From Candidatus Saccharibacteria bacterium UBA3225 (GTDB lineage Bacteria; Patescibacteriota; Saccharimonadia; Saccharimonadales; Saccharimonadaceae), in assembly GCA_002363515.1 (NCBI GenBank), contig DEVX01000087.1:1-7433 (forward strand): DNA of 7,433 nucleotides, read 5' to 3'. The position numbers and the translations under genes are program-made. Below, in pieces: positions 1 to 6,228 of this stretch. The stretch's first letter is position 1. Each line of letters opens with the position of its first letter. A model generated the notes under the pieces. That model saw nothing but the letters and a program-made list of their open reading frames with translations. It searched no databases and was not told where the DNA came from.

Positions 1-411
1 CGCCGACGTGATTATATGAAGAAGTCCGCACGTATCCTTGATTATAAGGCGGATCTAATCAAGCGCGTGGAATATCACTTAGATGGCAGGTTGGCGACGG
101 TTTTAATTCCGTTCGAAGATATTCAAAAGTATTCCGACGAATATAATCCTAACGTATTGATATTAGAGGAATTACGTCTTGTCGAGGGGATTGAAGTCGC
201 CGTAGCTATCAAGACCTATCCCGACGGAAAACTCACAGGAAAAATACGTAGCTCAAAACCGATTGCCGACCAACTAGCTGGATTCTTTGGCGGTGGCGGC
301 CACCCCTACGCGGCTGGCTTCCGTATCTATGAGGAATATGCCAGCACGCTGCCAGAACTAATTGGCGCTACAATGAAATTGCTCGACGAACTTCCGCAAG
401 ACAATTCGTAA
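1..411 (+). CDS. DHH/DHHA1-family phosphoesterase, C-terminal part (5' end outside window)
   Basis: The reading frame is open from the first base (R-R-R-D-Y before the first ATG at 16), so the gene starts upstream and only about the last 136 residues are visible. The part seen is the substrate-binding DHHA1 domain. Its signature is the glycine-rich loop GGGGHPYAAGF about 45 residues from the C-terminus, preceded by a lysine/arginine-rich strand (GKIRSSKP). This loop is typical of NrnA-like enzymes, which degrade short RNA oligomers and/or dephosphorylate 3'-phosphoadenosine-5'-phosphate in the cytoplasm. The catalytic DHH domain that binds Mn2+ would lie upstream and cannot be checked. Other DHHA1 proteins, such as RecJ-like or cyclic-dinucleotide phosphodiesterases, remain possible, so no symbol is given. 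The gene ends in TAA 22 nt before the phosphoketolase start, and the -35 of that promoter lies within its last codons. Confidence 0.85.
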   Translation, partial: RRRDYMKKSARILDYKADLIKRVEYHLDGRLATVLIPFEDIQKYSDEYNPNVLILEELRLVEGIEVAVAIKTYPDGKLTGKIRSSKPIADQLAGFFGGGGHPYAAGFRIYEEYASTLPELIGATMKLLDELPQDNS

Positions 412-433
412 ATACTTATGCTAAAATAAAAGT
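398..433 (+). promoter_or_regulatory. Extended -10 promoter of the split phosphoketolase operon, predicted leaderless
   Basis: The -10 element is TAAAAT at 422-427 with the extended TGn motif at 419-421 (TGCTAAAAT). A -35-like AAGACA (4 of 6 to consensus) sits at 398-403 with an 18-nt spacer. The ATG at 434 begins 6 nt after the -10, where transcription would be expected to start, and no Shine-Dalgarno sequence precedes it. This predicts a leaderless mRNA. A 6-bp inverted repeat, ATACTT (412-417) and AAGTAT (430-435), flanks the -10 and could be a small operator, though it may be chance. Confidence 0.65.
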
Positions 434-1381
434 ATGCACATGCACGGGTTGGGCGTAGATATTCGCAACATAGAAAAAAGAATTCGTTTTTGCAATTATC
501 TGTCGGTTGCTCAAATCTTTTTGCAGGACAACTTCTTATTAAATCGCGCATTAAGTTTCTCTGATATAAAACCGCGTTTATTGGGTCATTGGGGGACTTG
601 TCCAGGCATTAATATCGCCTACGCTAATCTAAAAGCACGCTTTCCGCGGATGCAATTCATCTTGGGGCCAGGGCATGGCTTCCCGGCATTGCAAGCTAAC
701 CTCTTTTATGATGGTGACTTAGTTGAGTATTATCCAGAAGCGACATTAAATCTTCACGGGATTGAATATATTTGTAAACGCTTCTCTTGGCCCTATGGAT
801 TTCCGAGTCATGCCAGCCCAATGACGCCGGGCGTTATTGCCGAGGGTGGCGAACTTGGTTACTCGCTGGCTACTGCCTATGGCGCTGCGCTCGGGCGCCC
901 CGAAAAATTCATTGCCGTCCTAATTGGCGACGGCGAGCTTGAAACCGCTACGGCACTTGGTAGCTTAAATCTCAATAAGCTACTCGCCTCGAAGCGACAT
1001 GGCCATGTCTTGCCAATTTTGCACCTAAATGGCTACAAGATTTCCGCACCGACAATTTATGCGCGCAGTAGCGAAAGAGAGCTATTAAGTCTCTTCCGAG
1101 GCTTCGGCTATGACCCAGTTATTATCGATGGCACGAATACAGAGGAGTTTCAAATGATCTTGTCTGATTTGAAACCGAATACTTTTATCATCTTGGAAAC
1201 ACCAAAAGGCTATACTGGGCCAAAAGAGCTCGATGGTAAAAAACTAGAAGGCAATTGCGCTTCGCATCAAGTTCCTCTGCCGCTCGCAAAAACGGATCGC
1301 GCGCAACTTCAGATGTTGCAGAGCTGGCTCGAGTCTTATAATTTTAAGGAGTTGTACGATGAATTTACCACAGAGCGTTAA
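434..1381 (+). CDS. xfp: Phosphoketolase, N-terminal subunit (XFP_N, thiamine-diphosphate PP domain)
   Basis: This 315-residue protein matches the N-terminal half of xylulose-5-phosphate/fructose-6-phosphate phosphoketolase, a cytoplasmic ThDP- and Mg-dependent enzyme that makes acetyl phosphate. Visible motifs in order: GHWGTCPG (His52), GPGHG (His81), SHASPMTPG (His126), GGELGY (138-143), the ThDP/Mg motif GDGELET from 165 with Asp166 and Asn199 (HLNGYK), the phosphoketolase stretch ETPKGYTGPK (255-264), and HQVPLP (His278). These are the conserved active-site histidines of the family. Bifidobacterial enzymes are about 800-825 residues in one chain; this protein stops after the WLESY helix, where the interdomain linker would begin. 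A helical insert before ETPKGY is also shortened by roughly 30 residues. The start at 434 is chosen because it sits on the predicted transcription start; a second in-frame ATG lies 6 nt later (M-H-M-H). Its 3' end overlaps the next cistron by 23 nt, so the two are almost certainly co-translated and assemble together. Confidence 0.9.
   Translation: MHMHGLGVDIRNIEKRIRFCNYLSVAQIFLQDNFLLNRALSFSDIKPRLLGHWGTCPGINIAYANLKARFPRMQFILGPGHGFPALQANLFYDGDLVEYYPEATLNLHGIEYICKRFSWPYGFPSHASPMTPGVIAEGGELGYSLATAYGAALGRPEKFIAVLIGDGELETATALGSLNLNKLLASKRHGHVLPILHLNGYKISAPTIYARSSERELLSLFRGFGYDPVIIDGTNTEEFQMILSDLKPNTFIILETPKGYTGPKELDGKKLEGNCASHQVPLPLAKTDRAQLQMLQSWLESYNFKELYDEFTTER
1346..1351 (+). promoter_or_regulatory. 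Shine-Dalgarno site for the C-terminal phosphoketolase cistron
   Basis: AAGGAG lies 7 nt upstream of the ATG at 1359, inside the coding sequence of the N-terminal cistron. It is a near-ideal ribosome binding site. It decides the start of the second cistron and argues that the split is a working arrangement rather than a frameshift error. It contrasts with the three leaderless-type starts elsewhere in the window, which have no such site. Confidence 0.8.
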
Positions 1382-2528
1382 AGAGCCAGGGGCGGAAAAA
1401 TACTCTATTGCAAAAGTCTTTGGCGAATGCCTTCGTGCCGAGATAGAGAAGCATGATGATTTCTACTTTTTCTCGCCAGATGAAACCACGTCAAACCGGC
1501 TTAGCGAAGTTTATGAAGCTACCGATCGTGCTTGGGTGCGTTCAATTGAGCCGTGGGATGTCCATCTCTCTCAGAGCGGTCGAGCTATCGAGATGTTATC
1601 CGAGAATGTGCTATTTGCTACGTTGGCGGGCCACATTCTTAGTGGTGGTCGTGGCTGTATGACTTCATATGAAGCGTTCCTCCCGATAATTTCCTCTCAA
1701 TTAGACCAGCATCTAAAATTCCTCAAGCAGGCCAAAGAGGCCTCTTGGCGTCCGCGCTACCACGCATTAAATATTCTTTCGACTTCATGCTGGCAACGCC
1801 AGGATCATAACGGCTACACGCATCAGAACCCGGCTCTCATCTCTAGCTTATTAAGCAAGCCAAGTAATGAAGTAAATTGCTTGTTTCCAATTGACGACGT
1901 TGCGGCGGCGGCAGCTTGGGAGTTCATGGTGCGTACGAAAGATGTTGTAAATCTTACAACATTTAACAAGATAGAAGAGCCGCGCTGGATTGATATTAAT
2001 CACGCTCGTTTTCAGCTTACGAATGGCGGCGCATCGGTCTTTCAGTTTGCTTCTGATAATAACCCAGACATTATCGTTTGCGGCATTGGTGACATTCCGA
2101 CGGCCGAAGCCCTCGAGGGTATAAAGCTTGCCAAAAAAGACGCTCCTGATTTACGCATCCGCTTTGTAGGGGTAGCGGCTTTATCTTATGGTGCGATTGG
2201 TACTACCGAAAACAAACTCAAACCAAATGACTTTAATGATTATTTCACGCCAGATAAACCAATCGTCGTAAACTTTCACGGCTATCCAGAAACTGCTTTT
2301 GGTATATTCTCGCATTATGCTAGCCCGTATCGTCTCGATATTCATGGCTACGAAGATCAAGGTTCAACCACCTCCCCTCTGGATGAATTAGCGCGCAATC
2401 GTTGCTCGCGTTATGATATTGCCGCAAGTATTCTCGAGCGCTCTGGGCGTTATGGCTTTATGCGCAAATATCAGGACATTGTGCTTGATAATGCTCGATA
2501 TGCTAGCCAGTTTGGCGTCGACGAATAG
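1359..2528 (+). CDS. xfp: Phosphoketolase, C-terminal subunit (XFP PYR domain plus XFP_C)
   Basis: This 389-residue protein matches the C-terminal half of phosphoketolase. It carries SPDETTSNRL (39-48) with Glu42 at the position of the glutamate that activates the ThDP aminopyrimidine ring, the SYEAF segment (103-107), and WQRQDHNGYTHQNP (145-158) with Gln148, His150, Asn151 and His155, the residues that bind phosphate and sugar in the single-chain enzyme. Lys204 (FNKIEEPRW) matches the conserved phosphate-binding lysine. Residues from about 210 to the end form the transketolase-like C-terminal domain (GIGDIPTAEAL; GYEDQGSTTSPLDEL). The short N-terminal arm (1-38) replaces a longer linker of single-chain enzymes, so both halves together total 704 residues. 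ThDP in this superfamily binds between a PP and a PYR domain, so this chain should be inactive without the upstream partner; an alpha2beta2 complex is the likely form. The start at 1359 is supported by AAGGAG 7 nt upstream. It ends in TAG, 53 nt before acetate kinase. Confidence 0.9.
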   Translation: MNLPQSVKEPGAEKYSIAKVFGECLRAEIEKHDDFYFFSPDETTSNRLSEVYEATDRAWVRSIEPWDVHLSQSGRAIEMLSENVLFATLAGHILSGGRGCMTSYEAFLPIISSQLDQHLKFLKQAKEASWRPRYHALNILSTSCWQRQDHNGYTHQNPALISSLLSKPSNEVNCLFPIDDVAAAAAWEFMVRTKDVVNLTTFNKIEEPRWIDINHARFQLTNGGASVFQFASDNNPDIIVCGIGDIPTAEALEGIKLAKKDAPDLRIRFVGVAALSYGAIGTTENKLKPNDFNDYFTPDKPIVVNFHGYPETAFGIFSHYASPYRLDIHGYEDQGSTTSPLDELARNRCSRYDIAASILERSGRYGFMRKYQDIVLDNARYASQFGVDE

Positions 2529-2536
2529 GACGGGTC

Positions 2537-2570
2537 ATTATTCTATCTATAACAACCGAGATAGAATGAT
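2537..2570 (+). repeat. 12-bp inverted repeat (operator-like) over the acetate kinase promoter
   Basis: ATTATTCTATCT (2537-2548) and AGATAGAATGAT (2559-2570) are complementary at 11 of 12 positions, with nine contiguous perfect pairs nearest the 10-nt loop. The right arm contains the extended -10 TG and shares its last base with the first T of TATAAT. The dyad has no following T-run and is AT-rich, so it does not look like a terminator. Its position suits a repressor or activator site controlling acetate kinase; an RNA hairpin at the end of phosphoketolase read-through transcripts is the alternative. Confidence 0.6.
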
Positions 2571-2581
2571 ATAATGTCCCT
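2567..2581 (+). promoter_or_regulatory. Extended -10 promoter of acetate kinase, predicted leaderless
   Basis: A perfect TATAAT at 2570-2575 is preceded by the extended TGn motif (TGATATAAT from 2567). Exactly 6 nt separate it from the ATG at 2582, so the predicted first transcribed base is the start codon. No convincing -35 is visible and no Shine-Dalgarno sequence precedes the gene. Read-through from the phosphoketolase promoter is also possible. Confidence 0.75.
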
Positions 2582-3778
2582 ATGAGTAAACTGATTCTTA
2601 TTACTAATCCGGGTAGCGCCAGCCGCAAGTACGCCCTTTATGATGGCGAAGAACTCATGGCGCAGTTTCATTTCGAATTTGAAGGCAAAAAGGTTGTCTG
2701 CACAATTAAGGATGTAGATGATGGTAAGAAAAAGATTAAACCAGATATCGACAATCTAAACGACGCCATTACGATTTTGCCAAAAATTCTTAGCGACGAG
2801 CAGTATGTTACTGGCCAGCACAAATTGGCTGCAGTCGTTGTGCGCATTGCCGCTCCGGGCGATTATTTTACGGAAGACCGCGTGGTTGATGCGGAGTTTA
2901 TGAAGCAACTCAAAGAAGCTAAAAAACGCAACCCAGTTCATGTGCCAACTACCGCAAACGAAATTCGCGGAATCCGTGAGTGTTTCAAAGGCGTGAAAAT
3001 CATCGCAGTTTCCGATTCAGCTTTCCACTGGGATAAGCCAGATACTTACAAATACTACAGCTTTGACACCGAGCTAGCAGATAAGTATGAAATTAAGCGC
3101 TATGGCTATCATGGCCTCAGTTATGCCTTTATCTCTCGCTACATGAAAGATCAGGGCATTCTTCCTGAGAAGCTTGTTGTTTCACACTTAGGTTCCGGTT
3201 CTAGTGTTTCAGCCATTCTTAATGGTAAGGCAATGGACAACTCTATGGGATATACGCCACTAGAAGGTCTAGCCATGAGTACGCGCGTTGGTACGATTGA
3301 TGCAGCTGCAGCGCTTAGCCTAAAGAAGGCATTGAAAATCACTTCCGACGAAGAATTCTTACTATATCTCAACAAAAAATGTGGATTACTAGGCTTATCT
3401 GGCATTTCTGACGATATGCGTGAGGTCATCCAAGCTCGTGACGAAGGCGATTTGCGTGCTAGTCTTGCGCATTCCATATTTGTATATCGAATTCAAAGCT
3501 ATATTGGCCAAATGGCTGCCACACTTGGCGGTATTGACGCATTAGTCTTTGCTGGTACTATCGGCGAACGCTCAGATGAAATTCGTCGTTTTGTTACGCA
3601 GAAGTTGGGATATCTCGGTTTTCGCCTAGACGAAGACAAGAATCTAGCGCCAGAGTTTACTGGTCGTCATGCGCTAATATCTGCCGCTGATTCTAAGCCT
3701 ATTTATATTATTTTTACGGACGAAACTGCTCAAATGATATATCGAGCGCAAAAGTTCTTAAACGAAGAAGCTGAATAA
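2582..3778 (+). CDS. ackA: Acetate kinase (divergent)
   Basis: A 398-residue ASKHA-fold kinase of normal family length that would transfer phosphate between acetyl phosphate and ADP, yielding acetate and ATP in the cytoplasm. Recognisable landmarks are the N-terminal NPGSASRKY (9-17), SDSAFH with Asp145, RYGYHGLS with His177, SHLGSGSS with His202, DNSMGYTPLEGLAMSTRVG (219-237) with Arg235, GLSGISDDMRE (271-281), and DET near the end with Glu381. Arg88 fills the place of the substrate-binding arginine. All core catalytic residues are therefore present. Several motifs depart from consensus: the usual HRVVHGG is VRIAAPG (87-93), HLGNG is HLGSG, and the nucleotide-binding AGIGEN is AGTIGER (324-330). 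These may reflect lineage divergence or altered substrate or nucleotide preference. The gene directly follows the phosphoketolase cistrons, whose product is its substrate. It ends 15 nt before an intrinsic terminator. Confidence 0.92.
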   Translation: MSKLILITNPGSASRKYALYDGEELMAQFHFEFEGKKVVCTIKDVDDGKKKIKPDIDNLNDAITILPKILSDEQYVTGQHKLAAVVVRIAAPGDYFTEDRVVDAEFMKQLKEAKKRNPVHVPTTANEIRGIRECFKGVKIIAVSDSAFHWDKPDTYKYYSFDTELADKYEIKRYGYHGLSYAFISRYMKDQGILPEKLVVSHLGSGSSVSAILNGKAMDNSMGYTPLEGLAMSTRVGTIDAAAALSLKKALKITSDEEFLLYLNKKCGLLGLSGISDDMREVIQARDEGDLRASLAHSIFVYRIQSYIGQMAATLGGIDALVFAGTIGERSDEIRRFVTQKLGYLGFRLDEDKNLAPEFTGRHALISAADSKPIYIIFTDETAQMIYRAQKFLNEEAE

Positions 3779-3793
3779 GATATCGTTTCAATG

Positions 3794-3818
3794 AGAGCCT
3801 CAAAAGAGGCTCTTTTTT
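3794..3818 (+). terminator. Rho-independent terminator after acetate kinase
   Basis: AGAGCCTC (3794-3801), an AAAA loop and GAGGCTCT (3806-3813) form a perfect 8-bp GC-rich stem, followed by a T-run ending at 3818. This is a classical intrinsic terminator closing the phosphoketolase/acetate kinase unit 15 nt after the ackA stop. The T-run abuts the TGn of the next promoter. Confidence 0.9.
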
Positions 3819-3832
3819 GTTACACTAGATAT
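3818..3832 (+). promoter_or_regulatory. Extended -10 promoter of the M1 aminopeptidase, predicted leaderless
   Basis: TGTTACACT at 3818-3826 gives an extended -10 (TGn plus TACACT, 4 of 6 to consensus). It is followed by exactly 6 nt and then the ATG at 3833, the same geometry as the promoters before 434 and 2582. Any -35 region would fall inside the terminator hairpin and shows no clear match, which is tolerable for an extended -10 promoter. Confidence 0.6.
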
Positions 3833-6223
3833 ATGGAGAGATTTATTAATTATTTTGTCCCATCGCACTATGATTTGGACCTACATATAAATGCTGAAAA
3901 AACTATCATTACCGCTACTGCCACCATCTATGGTGATGCAATAGCTGACAGTATTAAGCTGCATGCTGTAAATCTCGAAATAAAAAGCGTTACGGTCGAT
4001 AGTGTATCAATCGAAGATTACCTATATCTAGACGACACGCTACATATTCATAATATTGCACCAGGCAACCACGAAATAATTATCAAATATACTGCGCCAA
4101 TCACCGCAAATATGGAGGGCGTATATTTATCGACCTATGAGGCGGACGGCAAAACCGAGAAAATTGTTGCAACGCAATTTGAATCTCATTATGCTCGACA
4201 GTGTTTTCCATGCATCGACGAACCTGCAGCTAAGGCAACCTTTTCTCTAAGGATCTCATCCGACGACAAAACTGACATTATTCTTTCAAATATGCCAATC
4301 GAGCAACAGAGCATCGATGGCAATCAGAAAGTTGTCGAATTTGCTGAAACCCCAAAAATGTCTACTTATTTAGTAGCTTTTGCGCTCGGTCATTTTTGCA
4401 GCTATGAAACTACGTCTCAACACGGCGTGAAAATAACTACCTATGCCGGCATCCACCAACAAGTGACCGATCTAGAATATGCGGGGAAGTTTGCCGCCGA
4501 TGTATTGGACTTTTACGATGATTGCTTCGGCACGCCATTCCCGTTGCCAAAGATGGATTTGCTAGCATTGCCAGATTTTGAATCGGGAGCGATGGAGAAC
4601 TGGGGATTAGTTACCTTCCGAGAAATATGTCTACTTTGCAACGATGATTCCTCGCAGGACGTTAAACAATATGTCGCAATCGTGATTGCGCATGAGTTAT
4701 CGCATATGTGGTTTGGCGACTTGGTTACGATGGAATGGTGGGATGATTTGTGGCTAAATGAATCATTTGCAAACATGATGGAAGTCTACTCTACGGATAA
4801 AATTAGGCCTGAGTTACGCGCGTGGGAAGACTTTTATTTGACTGCCGTACAGCAATCATTGCAGCGCGATAGTCTACCGGGCGTCCAACCAGTAAAAGTC
4901 GAAGTTAATAACGTTGAGGATATTTCGAATTTATTTGACAGTGCAATTGTTTACGGGAAAGGCTCACATCTGCTATTGATGTTGATGCGCGCAATGGGTG
5001 AGAGCAACTTTTTTGCTGGTCTGAAGGATTATTTTGCCATACATAAATATGAAAATACGACCGCGGATGATTTATGGGACGCTTTAACGCCACATGCCGA
5101 CTTTGACGTGCGTGAATTCATGACGCCTTGGCTAACTCAGTCTGGTTTCCCGGTCATAAATGGCGATATTCAGAGTCGCTTCCTAATTACTGGCGAGACC
5201 GATGAAACTCAATATCCAATCATGAATCAGTCCGACGATTTGTCTGGCCATTACATTATTAAGTTGAGCGACGAAGAGCTTGATGAGAAGTTGCGCCACG
5301 TTTCTGATCTGTCGCAAGAGCAGAAATTACGATTATTAATCGATCGTCGACTACTAGCAAAAACCGATTATGTAGAAAGCGTGTCGCTACTGCCCTTAAT
5401 TCGCGCATTTTCAGAAGAGACGGATTCTTGTTTGTGGGATCTAATATCCGCAATCGTTTCGGACCTAAAGGTGTTCTTTGATCCAAAAACTGAAGAAAAG
5501 CGTAGATTTAAGCGTTTTGTGCGCGATTTGGCCTTTTCAAATTACCAACGCCTAGGCGTCGCATCGCGTCCGGAAGACGATTATGATGATACTGAACTTC
5601 GCGCTACTATCATGTGGATGCTGCTTTATGCAGAAGATGAGGAATATCTAAATGCAGTTCAAGATACTTACGCCAACGTAGAAATAGACAAAGTTGACGC
5701 GAATTTACGTTGGGTCGTTGGGGCGACACTAGTTAGGCGCAATCATAAACTATGTAATCAATATTTCGAATTATATAAACAAACTTCAGATGCTGTCCTC
5801 AAGCATGATTTAGTCGATGCTATTACGACAACTAAAGACCGCAAGACGGCTCTCGGTCTATTCGAGCATCTTAGCGATGGGACCATCCGCACGCAGGATC
5901 GTCTCTCGTTCTTCCTTCGCCTAATGCGTAATTATGTCGTAAAGAATGATGCGCTTGAATGGATGTATCAAAACTGGGATTGGATTTACGAGGAAGAGGG
6001 AGATAAAACGATTCCAGAATATCCGCGCTATTCGGCGACCTATATTCGCAAGAAAGAGGAAGCGGAGAAATTTAAGAAGTTCTTCGATGCGCATGTGAAC
6101 GAAAAGATATTAAATCGTGACATTTTGGTTGCATATTCAGAAATCGACGCACGCTTAGCGCTGATCGCGGCTGACCAGGCGGCAGTCTTTGAGTACTTAA
6201 AGAGTTACTCGGCAGGGAAGTAA
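3833..6223 (+). CDS. pepN: M1-family zinc aminopeptidase (PepN/ERAP-like)
   Basis: The start at 3833 gives 796 residues beginning MERFINYFVPSHYDLDL, the usual N-terminus of this family. An in-frame ATG at 3791 was rejected because the extra codons are the terminator hairpin. The enzyme removes N-terminal amino acids from peptides. With this start, the N-terminal beta domain includes the conserved RQCFPCIDEPAAKATF (122-137). The exopeptidase motif GAMEN is at 252-256. The zinc site HELSH is at 287-291, followed after 18 residues by Glu310 in the NESFAN motif, giving a complete HEXXH-X18-E. Tyr374 (VYGKGS) matches the transition-state-stabilising tyrosine. Residues from about 440 form a long helical ERAP1-like C-terminal domain. 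No signal peptide or membrane segment is seen, so it is probably cytoplasmic. The next gene starts 5 nt after its stop, so the two are probably co-transcribed. For a presumed amino-acid-auxotrophic organism it would recycle peptides taken from a host. Confidence 0.94.
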   Translation: MERFINYFVPSHYDLDLHINAEKTIITATATIYGDAIADSIKLHAVNLEIKSVTVDSVSIEDYLYLDDTLHIHNIAPGNHEIIIKYTAPITANMEGVYLSTYEADGKTEKIVATQFESHYARQCFPCIDEPAAKATFSLRISSDDKTDIILSNMPIEQQSIDGNQKVVEFAETPKMSTYLVAFALGHFCSYETTSQHGVKITTYAGIHQQVTDLEYAGKFAADVLDFYDDCFGTPFPLPKMDLLALPDFESGAMENWGLVTFREICLLCNDDSSQDVKQYVAIVIAHELSHMWFGDLVTMEWWDDLWLNESFANMMEVYSTDKIRPELRAWEDFYLTAVQQSLQRDSLPGVQPVKVEVNNVEDISNLFDSAIVYGKGSHLLLMLMRAMGESNFFAGLKDYFAIHKYENTTADDLWDALTPHADFDVREFMTPWLTQSGFPVINGDIQSRFLITGETDETQYPIMNQSDDLSGHYIIKLSDEELDEKLRHVSDLSQEQKLRLLIDRRLLAKTDYVESVSLLPLIRAFSEETDSCLWDLISAIVSDLKVFFDPKTEEKRRFKRFVRDLAFSNYQRLGVASRPEDDYDDTELRATIMWMLLYAEDEEYLNAVQDTYANVEIDKVDANLRWVVGATLVRRNHKLCNQYFELYKQTSDAVLKHDLVDAITTTKDRKTALGLFEHLSDGTIRTQDRLSFFLRLMRNYVVKNDALEWMYQNWDWIYEEEGDKTIPEYPRYSATYIRKKEEAEKFKKFFDAHVNEKILNRDILVAYSEIDARLALIAADQAAVFEYLKSYSAGK

Positions 6224-6228
6224 TAATA

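Noticed and set aside
1453..1662. 69-residue plus-strand open frame inside the C-terminal phosphoketolase cistron, and several minus-strand frames over coding genes
   Set aside because: They are out-of-frame shadows of genes with clear family motifs and have no start signals of their own.
434..2528. Phosphoketolase as a frameshifted pseudogene
   Set aside because: The second cistron has an ATG with an ideal Shine-Dalgarno site, the break is at a domain linker, and active-site residues are intact in both halves. A sequencing indel cannot be fully excluded.
2537..2570. Dyad as an intrinsic terminator of the phosphoketolase transcript
   Set aside because: The stem is AT-rich, has a 10-nt loop and is not followed by a T-run; overlap with the -10 fits an operator better.
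3791..3832. Upstream in-frame ATG giving a 14-residue longer aminopeptidase
   Set aside because: These codons are the stem, loop and T-run of the ackA terminator plus the predicted promoter, and the family N-terminus aligns from the ATG at 3833.
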